Part shown: in pieces, positions 10,221-21,059 of the stretch
How the letters are laid out: the number at the start of each line of letters is the position of its first letter
How positions within the stretch are numbered: the first letter of the stretch is position 1
Assembly: GCA_022813625.1 (NCBI GenBank)
Contig: JAKLMB010000006.1
Coordinates: 1,240,001-1,304,000 of the forward strand
From: Aaosphaeria pasadenensis
Lineage: Eukaryota; Ascomycota; Dothideomycetes; Pleosporales
Direction of reading: 5' to 3'
Length of the DNA stretch: 64,000 nt
Notes under the pieces: generated by a model
Told to the model about the DNA's origin: nothing
Seen by the model: the letters and a program-made list of their open reading frames with translations, nothing else
The model's database searches: none
Translations under genes and position numbers: made by a program

Positions 10221-11675
10221 TTACATAGTCACTTTGCATAAATTGTCAGCGCGTATGAAAGGTATACTGGGATCTTGGGGAATCATGAACTGATCAACCT
10301 GTCCCTTTCTCTCTTTCGGATTACAAGCTGCGGTGTTGCAAGCCTGTCTCTGGGCGATATATCTTCCCTTCGCCGATGATATGGTGCAGAACGCAGGCTC
10401 AGAGTCGATCGGCTTGCGCTGCGGCACGACGCCGCAACGAATGCACATCAACGGGATCCGCCTGCCTTGATGAATCACTGCTGTCTTGACAATCTCATTC
10501 TTAGAGCGTGTCTTATTGGGAATAAGGCGGACGGACGCATCTGGCGGTGCAGGCATGCTTTGTCCGTCTAGATCATGACGAGGCTGAACAGGAGCATTGC
10601 GAGGGAGGTTTCGCGGCATTCTGACCCCTTTATTCCATGATGACTGGGCAGGTAACGATTTCTTGATGTGTTGGAAGACCATTTCAGCCAAAGAAATGCC
10701 TTGCTGTTGCCGGAGAGCAGCTTCGGAGATACCAATTTGAGGAAGATTTGATGTGATTGAACTTGGAAGATCGTCGAAATTGCAGACAACTCCCATCATC
10801 TTTTCCAATTTTCTTGTTGTATCTGCGTCGCTTTGGGCAATTCGGAGCGAAAATGATGCCTTTACACGCTGAGCCCGTCTTGTAAAGTAGTCTGGGCAAA
10901 CAGCAACACCAGCAAGAGCTGCCGCGACGTTTATGCAAGCGTCAAAGTATCTGGACGCCCAGATTGTCCAGTTCCAAAATAGCCATTCTGGATGGGGGCA
11001 GAATACAACTAATTGCTGAATCCTCCCTGAAATATCGTCCCTGATAATTCCGATCGGTACCTTTTCCGACCGTGAAATTTGTATGAGCTTTTCATCAACT
11101 CTATGACGTGATAAGAAGTCTTTCCGATTCGGAGTTCCAAGTATCAGCATCGCCTTCTTTGGAAAGTTCTCGTTGGCGTACGCAAAGTCAGTATGCAGGG
11201 ATTCGACTGCTTGGGGTAATTTGAGATGGTTCGGGCCTCGATTCGTTGTCGGCTTTAGTCGACGATAACAGGCCTCAAACCAGAACGTGTCCGACGGAGA
11301 CAATCCTTTTTCTAGCAAAAGCCGCGTGCACCTGTTTGTGATATCCGCAGATTCTCCATATTCCAAATTATGTGACTGGAATGTTGGATAATTCAGCTTG
11401 AGGTGAAGTGCGTGCCTTGGGTCACCGGACGGTCGAACAATATGGGCGGCACTCCCCCCAGAAAGTGCACTTTCGCGCGCCCTAAATACCTCGAATCGAG
11501 CATGGTAATCCTCCAGGAATGACTCGTCTCTGATCAACGACGAAGATTCATGATTGATAAACTTCTCTACTTCGGCCCATTGATGAGCGAGTTCCTCTGA
11601 TAGAGTATGAAGGATTTCTCGTCGACACTGTTCGCTGTCGGGACCATCGTGAATGCTCTCAATTGGGAAGTCCAT
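10221..11675 (-). CDS. Unrecognised protein, member of a local two-copy family
   Basis: Open frame of 484 aa from ATG 11675. I do not recognise the family. The conserved part, judged by comparison with the neighbouring copy at 12530-13803, includes AHIVRPSGDP, LHLKLNYPTFQSHNLEYG, LLLEKGLSPSDTFWFEACYRR, VVFCPHPEWLFWNWTIWASR and AALAGVAVCPDYF. The C terminus has a CxxC...C pattern (MCIRCGVV, FCTISSAKGRYIAQRQACN) that could bind zinc. The same frame stays open upstream through an acidic repeat to a stop at 12099 but has no ATG there, so the true product may be longer, through an unseen exon, with a Val/Asp/Glu-rich leader. No membrane segments or signal peptide are evident. Confidence 0.6.
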   Translation of the reverse strand: MDFPIESIHDGPDSEQCRREILHTLSEELAHQWAEVEKFINHESSSLIRDESFLEDYHARFEVFRARESALSGGSAAHIVRPSGDPRHALHLKLNYPTFQSHNLEYGESADITNRCTRLLLEKGLSPSDTFWFEACYRRLKPTTNRGPNHLKLPQAVESLHTDFAYANENFPKKAMLILGTPNRKDFLSRHRVDEKLIQISRSEKVPIGIIRDDISGRIQQLVVFCPHPEWLFWNWTIWASRYFDACINVAAALAGVAVCPDYFTRRAQRVKASFSLRIAQSDADTTRKLEKMMGVVCNFDDLPSSITSNLPQIGISEAALRQQQGISLAEMVFQHIKKSLPAQSSWNKGVRMPRNLPRNAPVQPRHDLDGQSMPAPPDASVRLIPNKTRSKNEIVKTAVIHQGRRIPLMCIRCGVVPQRKPIDSEPAFCTISSAKGRYIAQRQACNTAACNPKERKGQVDQFMIPQDPSIPFIRADNLCKVTM

Positions 11676-11690
11676 GACTTCCCGATCTTC

Positions 11691-11981
11691 TTCGTCGACT
11701 TCTTCGTCGATTATTTCGTCGGCTTCTTCGTCGACTCCTACGTCGGATGCTTTCTCGACTCCTACGTCGGATGCTTCATCGACAGTGCTGTCGGATTCTT
11801 CATCGACTCCTACGTCGACTTCTTCATCGACTCCTACGTCGACTTCTTCATCGACTCCTACGTCGACTTCTTCATCGACTCCTACGTCGAATGCTTCATC
11901 GACAGTGCTGTCGGATTCTTCATCGACTCCTACGTCGACTTCTTCGTCGACTGTATTGTCGACTTCTCCTTTGACTTCATC
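11691..11981 (-). repeat. 24-bp tandem repeat coding an acidic VDVGVDEE array
   Basis: A run of 24-bp units, at least three nearly identical plus diverged copies. Read on the minus strand in frame with the gene at 10221 it encodes VDVGVDEE repeats with variants such as VDEASDVG and VDESDSTVDEA. Because of the unit length the plus strand also stays open (FFIDSYVD repeats), which is a shadow. Copy number is likely polymorphic between strains. Confidence 0.8.
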
Positions 11982-12529
11982 CTGCTCACCTGTTTTCTGT
12001 GGTAGTATCCAGGCCGATAGCGTTACTTGCTTGTGAGCCTCGACATGGCTCCTCGATTGGAAGGCAAACCTCTTTTTTGTTTTCCTATCTCGGATCAGTC
12101 ATACATTCGGGTAAATCTACTTCAACATACTTCTGCTCAGCATATTCATAGTTTGCCGTTCGCTTCGTCATCTTTGAAGAAGCAACACATACATTTGTTG
12201 AATTACATTTGAAGGAGGCGCTGCGTTGTGAGTCTGGTTGTCACTCGTGCCTTCCCGATGCACGCATGCCACCGGAAAATCCTTCCTCCATTCGCATGCC
12301 ACATCCTCCATATTTTGGGAAGGAGCAGGGCACCCGTACTATTTTAATAGAAGCCTGGCACTATCGTGCGCCTAGGTGCAGAAAAGTCCATCGCTGCTAC
12401 TACAACAGTGTCGCGGGTGGGAGAGATAGACATCGCCAGAATCTGCCTTTGCAGCATCAGTAAGTTCGACTGCCATTCCGTTCGGTTTGCGCTCAAACAT
12501 AATTTTTACCTGTATTATAGCACGTCCCA

Positions 12530-13803
12530 AAAAGCTTCTTTATCTGGATGGGATCCCGCTCATATAGTGAGCCCATCTGGATCGCCCGGATGCAGACTGC
12601 ATCTTATGTTGCACTATCCAACGTTTCATTCGAAGAATCTGGAGCTCGGACAAACAGCAGATAATTCCAATGTTTGCATGAATCTGCTATTGGAAAAAGG
12701 CCTTTCGCCAGAGAACAGCTTTTGGTACGAGGCATGTTTTCGTCGTCAGAAGCCACCAAGTGTTCGGCACCAAGCAGCAGCCTTCAAGTTTTGGCGCGAA
12801 CAAGTACAAAAGGTACACGAAGACTTTTCGCGATATTGTCGTAGCTGCGCGTCCAAAGTTCTAGTCCTGGTCACAAAACCGAGAACTCTCCCCTAAAGGA
12901 GAACAACAAATGGCTCTCCCACTACAATATCAGAGTCACAGAGACTGAGCAGGTCCAGACTGGCCTTCTCCGCCGTTGCGACGACGATGTCTCTCGAATC
13001 ATAGTCTACTGTCCCCATCCTGAATGGTTGCTCCACAACCTCACAAACTGGGCGTCCAGGCATTACGACGCTCATATCAATATAGCAGCAATTCTGGCAG
13101 GAGTAGAAGTCTTTCCTGGATTTTACCATGAGCGCTCGGTGAAGATGAATGAGAAAGTCCGCAACGATACGCCATCGAAGGATGCACAAACTGCATTGTA
13201 CCTTGAGAAGACAAACGGAGTTCTTTGCTGTCCAACGGACTTTACAATATCGGGAAAGTTTTTTTCGAGTCACAAGGTATTTCTCTAGAGCAACTGGATG
13301 CCGCGGTGAGCCATGGGCCAAGCATTGTTCTGTGGGCTGCAAGATTGCTCCGCGAACATCAACCAAAGATTCGTGCGTTGCGAAGGCAACGTATATATCG
13401 CAAAATTGTTCTGAAGCGACAAAAATGGTTTGCTGAATTACCCGAAGATGCCTACGGAAATAATTCAAAGGCAATTCCTCGTGCAGCACGGCTGGACGAC
13501 TTGTACCCTGAAGGAACAATCTTAGTTTGTCCTTCCCTTTTCTCAGACACTTCAAGCACGTATCTATTCCGCCCTTCCAGCTCAGCACACATAGGCTCGC
13601 AAATTGATCCTTCGCCTGTTGACAATGGACAACAGAAAGCTTTGGGTCCGGGGGAATCTGCGACCAAAAGCCAAAAATCCTCTCATAAATACCGCGGGAA
13701 TTCGGTCTGCCCACCTACTCGAAAACCAGTTGATAACCAGCCTCTCAGCCTAAGAGGGAAGCCGGAAATGGTCCTGGGAAGGCTCGTAAGGTTATTTAAT
13801 TGA
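12530..13803 (+). pseudogene. Frameshifted paralogue of the gene at 10221
   Basis: Three plus-strand frames together cover the same order of motifs as the neighbour: DPAHIVSPSGSP, LHLMLHYPTFHSKNLELG and LLLEKGLSPENSFWYEACFRR in frame one (to a stop at 12896); IIVYCPHPEWLLHNLTNWASR and AAILAGVEVFPGFY in a second frame (about 12900-13240); and FESQGISLEQLD in a third (to a stop at 13803). The shifts lie near an A-run at about 12875-12890 and near 13240, and neither place has convincing GT...AG intron borders. I therefore call a decayed copy. Its C-terminal 130 residues no longer resemble the neighbour. No intact protein can be read without two frame changes. Confidence 0.7.
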
Positions 13804-14308
13804 CTGCAGAGACATTACAAAGAGCAGAATAACCAAATATAAAGACATTGCTTAAGTCTTTACAATATTTTTATTATGTTTAAATGTTATAACATTATTT
13901 ACTAGATACAAAGGCGTTTAGGTGGTGATCGTGACAATTGTAGGCTGAGAGGGGCCCCCGGCCCCACTAGTGCAAAACCTCACACTCATAATGTCCTTAC
14001 CTAATGTCGGTGTGTAGAGGTCACAAAAGCACGCCAAACACGCGAAGCTCTATAACATAGCAAACCCTTTCTGGCAATGGGGTAATATTTTAGTGTTGCT
14101 TGCGTTCAGAGTTTTGTTTGGATTGTGTCGTCATGTAGCTTTTAGATTTCAATAAAGATGTTTTGGACGGAATAGATTACGCCACATTATTGAACAGAGC
14201 GCTTTTCTTTCATGCTTGAACCATCATAAAAGTCTGCGAAAGATAATGACAATAATTATTAATCTAGGCTATTGATACATAAAAATTCTGGCCTTCAGAT
14301 GTCGGTAG
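13804..14308. other. AT-rich spacer, no supported gene
   Basis: About 500 bases between the decayed paralogue and the NmrA-like gene. No frame or motif of note was seen. Confidence 0.5.
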
Positions 14309-15301
14309 TTACAGGCCAAAGAACTTGCCCACGTAGTTAGACTCTGCAAGCTCCACACTCTTCTTGGTGAACTCATCCAAGTCTTCCTTCGGTAATCCTA
14401 GCTTCTCATTGTCTAAGCCGCTGGTGACCTCATACAAGCCAGCATTCTCACCCGGGAAAAAGAAGCGGGAATACAGTCTTCGACCAAAAGCCGAATGATT
14501 GCCCTTTTCCATCTGTTGGACGCTCTCTTCGAAGATCTGCTTTGCGGGAACTGAGTCGAAAGTCCAGTCGGAATCCGTAGTTTTCGTGACACGTTTGAGT
14601 GATTCGAACATGTCTCGCTGGTTGACGGCGAAAGAGGAGATGCGCACGAAATCATTCGCGTAATCTGACAATGTTGCAGACTCACTGCCATCTTCAGTCT
14701 TAGAAATTGGCAAACTCAAAATCTCAGCCACTCCTCTTCCTGTCTGTGGCCAAGTAGTTGTATTGATCTTTTGTAGACCATCGTCATACCAAAGGACATG
14801 CCTTTTTGGGATGTCGAACCCATAAAATTGCGACCAGGATAAACTGTACTCGTACCAGAACGAGCAGGAAATCCCAATCCACTTGCTCTTCCCGAGACTT
14901 TCAATCAAGCTTCGCACTGCTGCCTTGGGCGGACCGATCAATGCATCTCGCCCGGCCTGCTCGCTTGAGCTGTCATTTCCATACTCATTTGGGAGGACCC
15001 AGGGCACACCCGCATCAGCAGCGGCCCGAACGAGCTTTGCTTGCTGATCTGGCGGGGCCCCCACAGACATGGTGATCAAGAGGACATCCTGGCCCTCCAA
15101 AGCCTTTACCAGCGATTCATGCTGGTCGTAATCCACCCGGGCGATTTGGACGCCAGGTGCGGGAGTGTTGGTGCTGTCTTGACGAGAGATAGCAGTGACC
15201 TTGAATTTGCCTTTTTGCAGCAAAGCATCGACGATAAACTTGCCGATCTGGCCGCCAGCACCGACAATGGCGATGTTCTCAACGTGGTTCTTTTGAGCCA
15301 T
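14309..15301 (-). CDS. NmrA-like / isoflavone-reductase-type NAD(P)-dependent reductase
   Basis: Single exon, 330 aa, full length for the family. Residues 8-22 carry the Rossmann glycine motif of atypical short-chain dehydrogenases (ENIAIVGAGGQIGKF), followed by RVDYDQHESLVKALEGQDVLL and VLPNEYG, which match the NmrA/PCBER group. Members bind NAD(P) and act either as reductases of small aromatic substrates or as redox sensors; no substrate can be read from the sequence. No signal peptide or membrane helix, so probably cytosolic. No biosynthetic partners lie next to it. Confidence 0.85.
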   Translation of the reverse strand: MAQKNHVENIAIVGAGGQIGKFIVDALLQKGKFKVTAISRQDSTNTPAPGVQIARVDYDQHESLVKALEGQDVLLITMSVGAPPDQQAKLVRAAADAGVPWVLPNEYGNDSSSEQAGRDALIGPPKAAVRSLIESLGKSKWIGISCSFWYEYSLSWSQFYGFDIPKRHVLWYDDGLQKINTTTWPQTGRGVAEILSLPISKTEDGSESATLSDYANDFVRISSFAVNQRDMFESLKRVTKTTDSDWTFDSVPAKQIFEESVQQMEKGNHSAFGRRLYSRFFFPGENAGLYEVTSGLDNEKLGLPKEDLDEFTKKSVELAESNYVGKFFGL

Positions 15302-16495
15302 GGCAAATGAATTTATACGGCGAAAAAATGGATGTATATAGTGAGCCTGAAAGATGCTGATCTAATGAGATAGAAGATGTTTGTATTGCTTCAAAAATCC
15401 GATCTGGACCTGATATTTATATTCTTTGGGTGTTAGATGCTTCTCGCACGCCATGCTTTCTTTGGTCTCCCTGCACCTCTCTTAACTCCGGAATAACACA
15501 CCACCTCGTGTCGATGCAAGAGCCAGGATCGAGGGATCATTGACTTGCAGGGGACGATTGATATTGGCTGGACGAACACCGGAGTTACCTGGCGATAGCA
15601 CTCTTTAGTCGTGATATCGGGGGCATCGGCGCCTTTCTCGTCCGGTCGGCATCCTGTGTGTAAGCTAAGGTTGCTCCGACCCCATCGTCGCTGTCTCAGT
15701 GCCCTGAGAGCTACCTCTTGCTCCTCAATCACTGGCATACGTTCTCTGCCCATGATCGTTGGGGGGTTGGGACCGGAACGGGACATCTTTTCGATTCGGA
15801 TATATTTTCTCCGATTAGGGTATCTCCGAAAGAGCGATGCTCAGTGGTGGAGGAGGGCCATCCTACGGCGAGCGTTGAGTGCGTAATACATGGCGAGGGG
15901 TCTGTATATCTCACAGTCGGACGATGTACAGTTTATTGATGATGATCAGGCAAACCTCTAAGACTAGAAGAGGATGATGGTGCTTATAATGTCTAGAGGG
16001 GCTGCACTACGGAGACATTTGATCACGTGATGTCACTCAACTTCACGATCTACATCAATTGAACGACATTGACGTATTTCCACGAGCTTAATTCTCCATG
16101 CGAGTCGTGCGCGAATCGACTTACCTCAATGTCTTGTAGCTAATCATAGAAACATCTCTCTTCAACATTTCACTGGAGCAACAATTGGTCTACGGGTCTT
16201 ACGGCAAGTCCTAGACAAATTTGGAAGCCGATCGTTCCGATCGTGAGAACTTGGCCCCTTGATTCCACGTAATTGCGCATCTCTAACGCGCGGTAAGGGC
16301 AACATGATACGGGACGATTTGGCCATGTATATCTTTTCAAGGAGTCCCCGAAGCCGGGTAGAGAACACGTCTTCTCGTCCTCCACGTGATCACACTTTCA
16401 TTTCATTCATTCTATCTCATATCTCTATCTTATCCGACCGACTACTAGATCAGGGAAAGGACAGGAAGCCTACATTCTCACAAAGGTCTAGCTGA
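15302..16495. other. Intergenic region, no supported gene
   Basis: About 1.2 kb between divergent genes. A minus-strand frame of 117 codons at 15433..15786 has no recognisable domain and biased, basic composition; I did not accept it. The stretch should hold both promoters. Confidence 0.45.
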
Positions 16496-18756
16496 ATGGG
16501 TATCCCTCGGCTGCAAAAGGTTCGCACCTTCGCTTTTGGTGTACAGGGCGAGAAAAACCTGCCCTGTAATGAGAAGTATATCATCGTCTACGACTTCAGT
16601 GAAGCCGGTTTGCTCCCCTACGCCGAACAACTTCCAGATAACGACCTAATCTCAAGCAGAAACCGACGAGGCGATAAAAGAGTTTAGCACCCTGTTAGAG
16701 GATGTCAAATCTGTAGGCTTGCATACCGAAGTACGTGCAGGCTACAATCAGACATTGCTTGTCTTCGTCCAAGCACCTCGTGAACTGCTCGGTAACACCG
16801 TTTACCGTTCGCGGGTCAAAGATTGGCTTTATGGAATCACTAAGCAGCATCCCGGTGGCAATCGAGACACTGTCGTCGATGGTGATTTCGAAGCCGAGGA
16901 CATCTTGTCCATGTATCATTTGGTAAATTGGCGCAAAGAACTTGGAGGTGCTGGGATCACTCCCGAGTTCGGGAAATGGAAGAATGTGAAATCCATATTT
17001 CCGCTCCACAACATATCAGCAAACGAAGACCTTCTTTACCATCTGAGCAAAAAATTGCTGCTCAGCGCTGAAGACCTTGACCGCATTCGAGACCTCTGGG
17101 GCGCCAAGGTTGCCTTCTATTTTGCCTTTCTACAAACATATTTCGTCTTTCTTATAATTCCTTGCGTGGCAGGTATCTTCGCTTGGCAATTTCTTCCTCA
17201 GTACTCGCTTTCATTTGCTTTTATAATTGGCTTTTGGTGTACTGTGTTTCTTGAGTATTGGAAAATCCAGGAGACAGACCTTTCCATCCGCTGGAATGTC
17301 CGCGGAGTGGGAGGCTTGAAAGTCAACCGACCCCAATTTCAGTACGAAAAAGAGTTCGTTGATGCTGCTGGTAGAGTACAGCAATTTTTTCCTCGATGGA
17401 AGCAGATTGCTCGACAGTCAGTCGTGATTCCTTTTGTTCTGCTAAGTCTGCTTTTGCTGGGCATCCTCATCGTTGTCGTCTTTGCGATTGAGATTTACAT
17501 TAGCGAGGCATATGAGGGACCTTATAAGTTCTATCTGGTAAGTGGTTATGTATGCTGACAATCCATTCGCTTTCGATGCTGACCTTCGTTTAAAGGAATA
17601 CCTGCCTACCGTTCTGCTTGCGATTTTGCTACCATATATTGGCAACACGCTCGAAGACATTGCATCCACCATGACGGAGTTTGAAAACCACCGAACACAA
17701 GACAATTACGAAATGTCCCTGACGCAGAAGATTTTCGTGCTCAACTCGATTACGAATTACTTGCCTATCTTACTGACGGCATTTGTATATGTACCTTTTG
17801 GTGACATTCTAGTCCCGCAGTTGCAGAATATCTTGCACAAAACGTTCGGAGCATCCACTGGCAAATTCGACTTCAAGAGCGATGCAGACAGACTACGGAA
17901 CGAGGTCATAGCTCTTACTGTTACTGGTCAGATCTCCAACCTTGGAGAAGAATTGGTCTTCCCTTATCTCAAGACCCGCTTTAGGGAATGGTGGCGAGAA
18001 CACCAAGCAAAGAATGCCGATGCTGATAACTTGCTCGAAGATGATCCTTCTGAAACGAAAACGCTCAAACGCGCGCGGAAGCAGGCCCTCTTATCGCCTT
18101 ACAATGTGCAAGATGATATTTCGGAGATGGTGATACAATTCGGATACCTCGCCTTGTTCTCCCCTGTCTGGCCTTTGATACCGATTGGTTTCTTAATCAA
18201 CAACTGGATCGAATTGCGTTCCGACTTCCTGAAGATATGTATCGAGCACCAGCGCCCAACACCGGTCCGAGGCGACGGAATAGGACCTTGGATTACCAGT
18301 TTGGAGGCTTTGACGTGGCTCGGCAGCGTTTCGAGTGCTGCGATTGTTCACTTGTTTGGGCAACATCATTATGCAATGGGCATCATGCAGACTACAATGG
18401 GCAAATGGTGCTCGCTACCACTGACCATCTTTGTCTCCGAGCATATATTCCTCGCATTTAGGGCTGCGGTGCGGTTTTCCCTCCAGAAGATTGGATCGAG
18501 ACAGATACGTAAGGAGAGAAACGAAAGATATGCCGAAAGGAAGAAGTATCTCGACGAGCTGGAGAGCAGCACCACCAAATCGGGCCACCTTGACGTCGTC
18601 GAGAGAGAGCGAAGGAAGAGTGTACGAATGACGTCCGAGGATGTATTCTGGACAAGGCAAGCAGAGGAGGGCGTGAGCAATGAAGTTGGAATTGGGTTGA
18701 TTAGGGCTGCGAAACAAAAGGAGGAGCAAGGAAGGGGAATTACCAAGGTTGATTGA
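16496..18756 (+). CDS. Anoctamin/TMEM16 family membrane protein (Ist2-like)
   Basis: Three exons, 16496..16607, 16660..17537 and 17596..18756, with introns of 52 and 58 nt; 716 aa. The first junction restores DFSEAETDEAIKEFS. The N-terminal 180 residues are a cytosolic alpha/beta domain; then about ten hydrophobic segments (for example FYFAFLQTYFVFLIIPCVAGIF and VVIPFVLLSLLLLGILIVVVF). The signature region includes YLPTVLLAILLPYIGNTLEDIA, NSITNYLPILLTAF and FGYLALFSPVWPLIPIGFLINNWIELR. Fungal members are lipid scramblases or ER-plasma membrane tethers. The C-terminal tail is short and charged (RKERNERYAERKKYL) and lacks the long cortical-binding tail of yeast Ist2. Function by family, not shown here. 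Confidence 0.9.
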
Positions 18757-19573
18757 GACCTCAAGGACGATCGTTTGGACCCTGCGGTTGATCAAAGAGG
18801 TCCCAGGCTCTCACTACGCCTTACCGGGCCGCAACCCAACTTCAAGGGAGCACTGGACTCTAAAATCGGTGATAGTTCGGAACTTTAAGTGATCGGTCCT
18901 AAATCTGGGGTATTCACGTTGACTCGGCGATGTGCCACCGTCTGAAAGGATACCCAAAATAGCCCATGGGGACCCCATACCGGATAATCAAACATCCCCA
19001 TATTACTGTTGTGGGGATCAAACATAGTGAAAGTGGGCATTGTATTCTACAACTTTTCTAGACTTGCCATTTCGTCACTCAATTCATGGCATTTTGCAAG
19101 TATTCGTCTTAGCTTAGCGACAAAAGTGGAGAACGATCGTGGTTCTTCAGATCCTCCATTCTTCGGCATGTAGCAGCGGTATGAGTGCTGAAGTTACCCA
19201 TTAATGTACCACGGTCCAATCACATCCGTCTACAGTTACTGATGCTCTACTTGGAAGATCTCTCGTAGACTAGGTCAAAAAGCCCCTGCGATTGACCCCC
19301 AATTCAGATATGAATCAAGTCCATGTCATCCCCGGATAAGTAGATAACTGACAATTCCCAGTCCCTGGTAGAGAACGAGGCGCAGATGAGAACCGGGGCA
19401 TCACTAGATAGTTCTCTCCACGCGAGGGCTCCCCTCATAATAATTTCCCACAAATCGAAAGTTGCGATCTTGACTTGAGATATTGAGGACGTGGGTTGAG
19501 GCGTGAATGCAATCTAGGAAAGAAGCAACTTGGCATTCACCTGACCTTGCATGGATCGGCTTTTAAAGATGCT

Positions 19574-19580
19574 TTTAGCC
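19574..19580 (-). promoter_or_regulatory. Candidate XlnR/XLR-1 site GGCTAAA
   Basis: GGCTAAA on the minus strand, about 390 bases before the xylanase ATG. This is the published core for the fungal xylanase activator. A 7-mer alone can arise by chance, so this is suggestive only. Confidence 0.4.
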
Positions 19581-19773
19581 AGAACTCCACAATCAGCTAG
19601 GTATCTCGCATATTGCGCCCAGAGCCTCACAGTGGATGAAAGGATTACTGGTTCCGAGTGTTGTCGTAGATTACGAACTCTTCCATTCTTGCGGACTGTC
19701 TCATACTACAGTCTCTGATCACCCGGCACGCTACTCCCGTGGGATTTAATCAAATAATGGACTGCTATTCTAT

Positions 19774-19779
19774 CCCCGC
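19774..19779 (-). promoter_or_regulatory. Candidate CreA site GCGGGG
   Basis: Matches the carbon-repressor consensus SYGGRG, about 190 bases upstream of the xylanase start. Hexamers are frequent; support comes only from position. Confidence 0.3.
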
Positions 19780-19881
19780 AGAGAATTATTGACACGCGGA
19801 GTGAATATGGATATTACGAAAGCATATAATCGATATGGGCAAATGCAGTGCTGTGGACGTCCGGTTTTACAAAAGAGAGAT

Positions 19882-19888
19882 TATAAAG
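19882..19888 (+). promoter_or_regulatory. TATA box of xylanase gene
   Basis: TATAAAG 80 bases before the ATG, followed by a pyrimidine-rich leader (TTTCTGTCTGCC). Position fits a strongly regulated fungal hydrolase promoter. Confidence 0.55.
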
Positions 19889-19967
19889 AGTAATCCCCTC
19901 CCATCGTGACATATCGCCGTTACTTTCTGTCTGCCATCAACCCGAGTTCCATCCGCGATCCATCAAC

Positions 19968-21059
19968 ATGAAGTTCACCCTTGTTCTTGCTGCTGCCTCC
20001 GTGGCCTCCGCCATCCCGTTGGCGGAACCAGAGCCATTGATGTCTCGTCAGGCAGCGGAAAGCATCCACGATGCCATGGTCGCGAAGGGCAAGAAGTACT
20101 TCGGTACTTGCACCGACCAGGGTCGACTCAATGCCGGATCCAACTCAGCCATCATCAAGGCAAACTTCGGTCAAGTGACACCGGAGAACAGGTATGGAGA
20201 ATAGGAGTTTCCCTATAATTGTCACTAAACTTGAATAGCATGAAGTGGGACGCCACAGAATCCTCGAAGGGAAACTTCAACTTCGGAAACTCTGATTTCT
20301 TGATGAAGTTCGCCACCGACAACAACAAGTTGGTTCGTGGTCACACCACTGTGTGGCATTCACAGCTGCCCGGCTGGGTATCCCAGATTCGCGACAAGGC
20401 AACTCTGACCTCTGTCATGCAAAACCACATCAACACTCTCATGAAGCGCTGGAAGGGACAGATCTATGCTTGGGATGTCCTCAACGAGATCTTTGAAGAG
20501 AATGGCAACTTCCGCGCCAGCGTTTTCTACAACGTTTTGGGCCAGGACTTTGTCAAGATTGCGTTCGAGACTGCTCGTGCTGCTGACCCCGACGCAAAGC
20601 TCTACATCAACGATTACAAGTAAGAGACCTCCAATACCTTTTCATAGAACGATTGATCTGACACTCCCTAGTCTTGACACAGCCAGCTATGCTAAGACGC
20701 AGGCTATGGTCCGCAACGTCAAGCAGTGGATCTCGCAAGGCGTTCCGATCGATGGTGTCGGTTCCCAGGGCCACTTGACCTCCGGCCAGGGTGCCAATGC
20801 TCCCGCTGCCATGGCCGCTCTCTGCGGTGCCGCCCCCGAATGCGCCCTCACTGAGGTCGACATTCAGAACGCCCAGACCTCGGATTGGCAGAACGTCGTC
20901 AAGGCTTGCATGAACCAGGCCAACTGCGTTGGTATCACCGTCTGGGGTGTTCGTGACAGCGATTCCTGGAGGCCTTCTGGCAACCCCTTGCTCTTCGACT
21001 CTGGCTACAAGGCCAAGAGCGCATACAACACTGTGTTGGCCCAGATCAAGGCTTCTTAA
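19968..21059 (+). CDS. Secreted GH10 endo-1,4-beta-xylanase
   Basis: Three exons, 19968..20191, 20239..20619 and 20672..21059 (introns 47 and 52 nt); 330 aa. Signal peptide about residues 1-16 ([15 protein letters not shown]) and a short propeptide. The GH10 barrel shows [12 protein letters not shown], the acid/base Glu158 in [19 protein letters not shown] restored by splicing, and the nucleophile Glu263 in [18 protein letters not shown] completes the site. There is no carbohydrate-binding module. The enzyme cuts xylan backbones outside the cell. The part between Cys253 and Cys259 (CGAAPEC) is a short loop next to the nucleophile strand. It starts a run of wall-degradation genes up to 28.8 kb. 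Confidence 0.95.

Larger units (their letters stand above)
18757..19967. other. Upstream region of the xylanase gene
   Basis: About 1.2 kb without a gene. It contains candidate sites for xylanase control listed separately, several GTGGGG or GCGGGG CreA-like hexamers, and a TATA-like element. Confidence 0.5.

Noticed and set aside
11691..11981. Regular short repeats that might be taken for a CRISPR array
   Set aside because: Units are contiguous without unique spacers, coding in frame, and the organism is a eukaryote.
11607..12005. Plus-strand frame of FFIDSYVD repeats that looks like a membrane protein
   Set aside because: It is the antisense reading of the 24-bp acidic repeat, which is in frame with the minus-strand gene; a unit divisible by three opens every frame.
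15433..15786. Minus-strand 117-codon frame
   Set aside because: No domain, signal or splice pattern; basic and Pro/Arg-rich like antisense or random GC-rich sequence.
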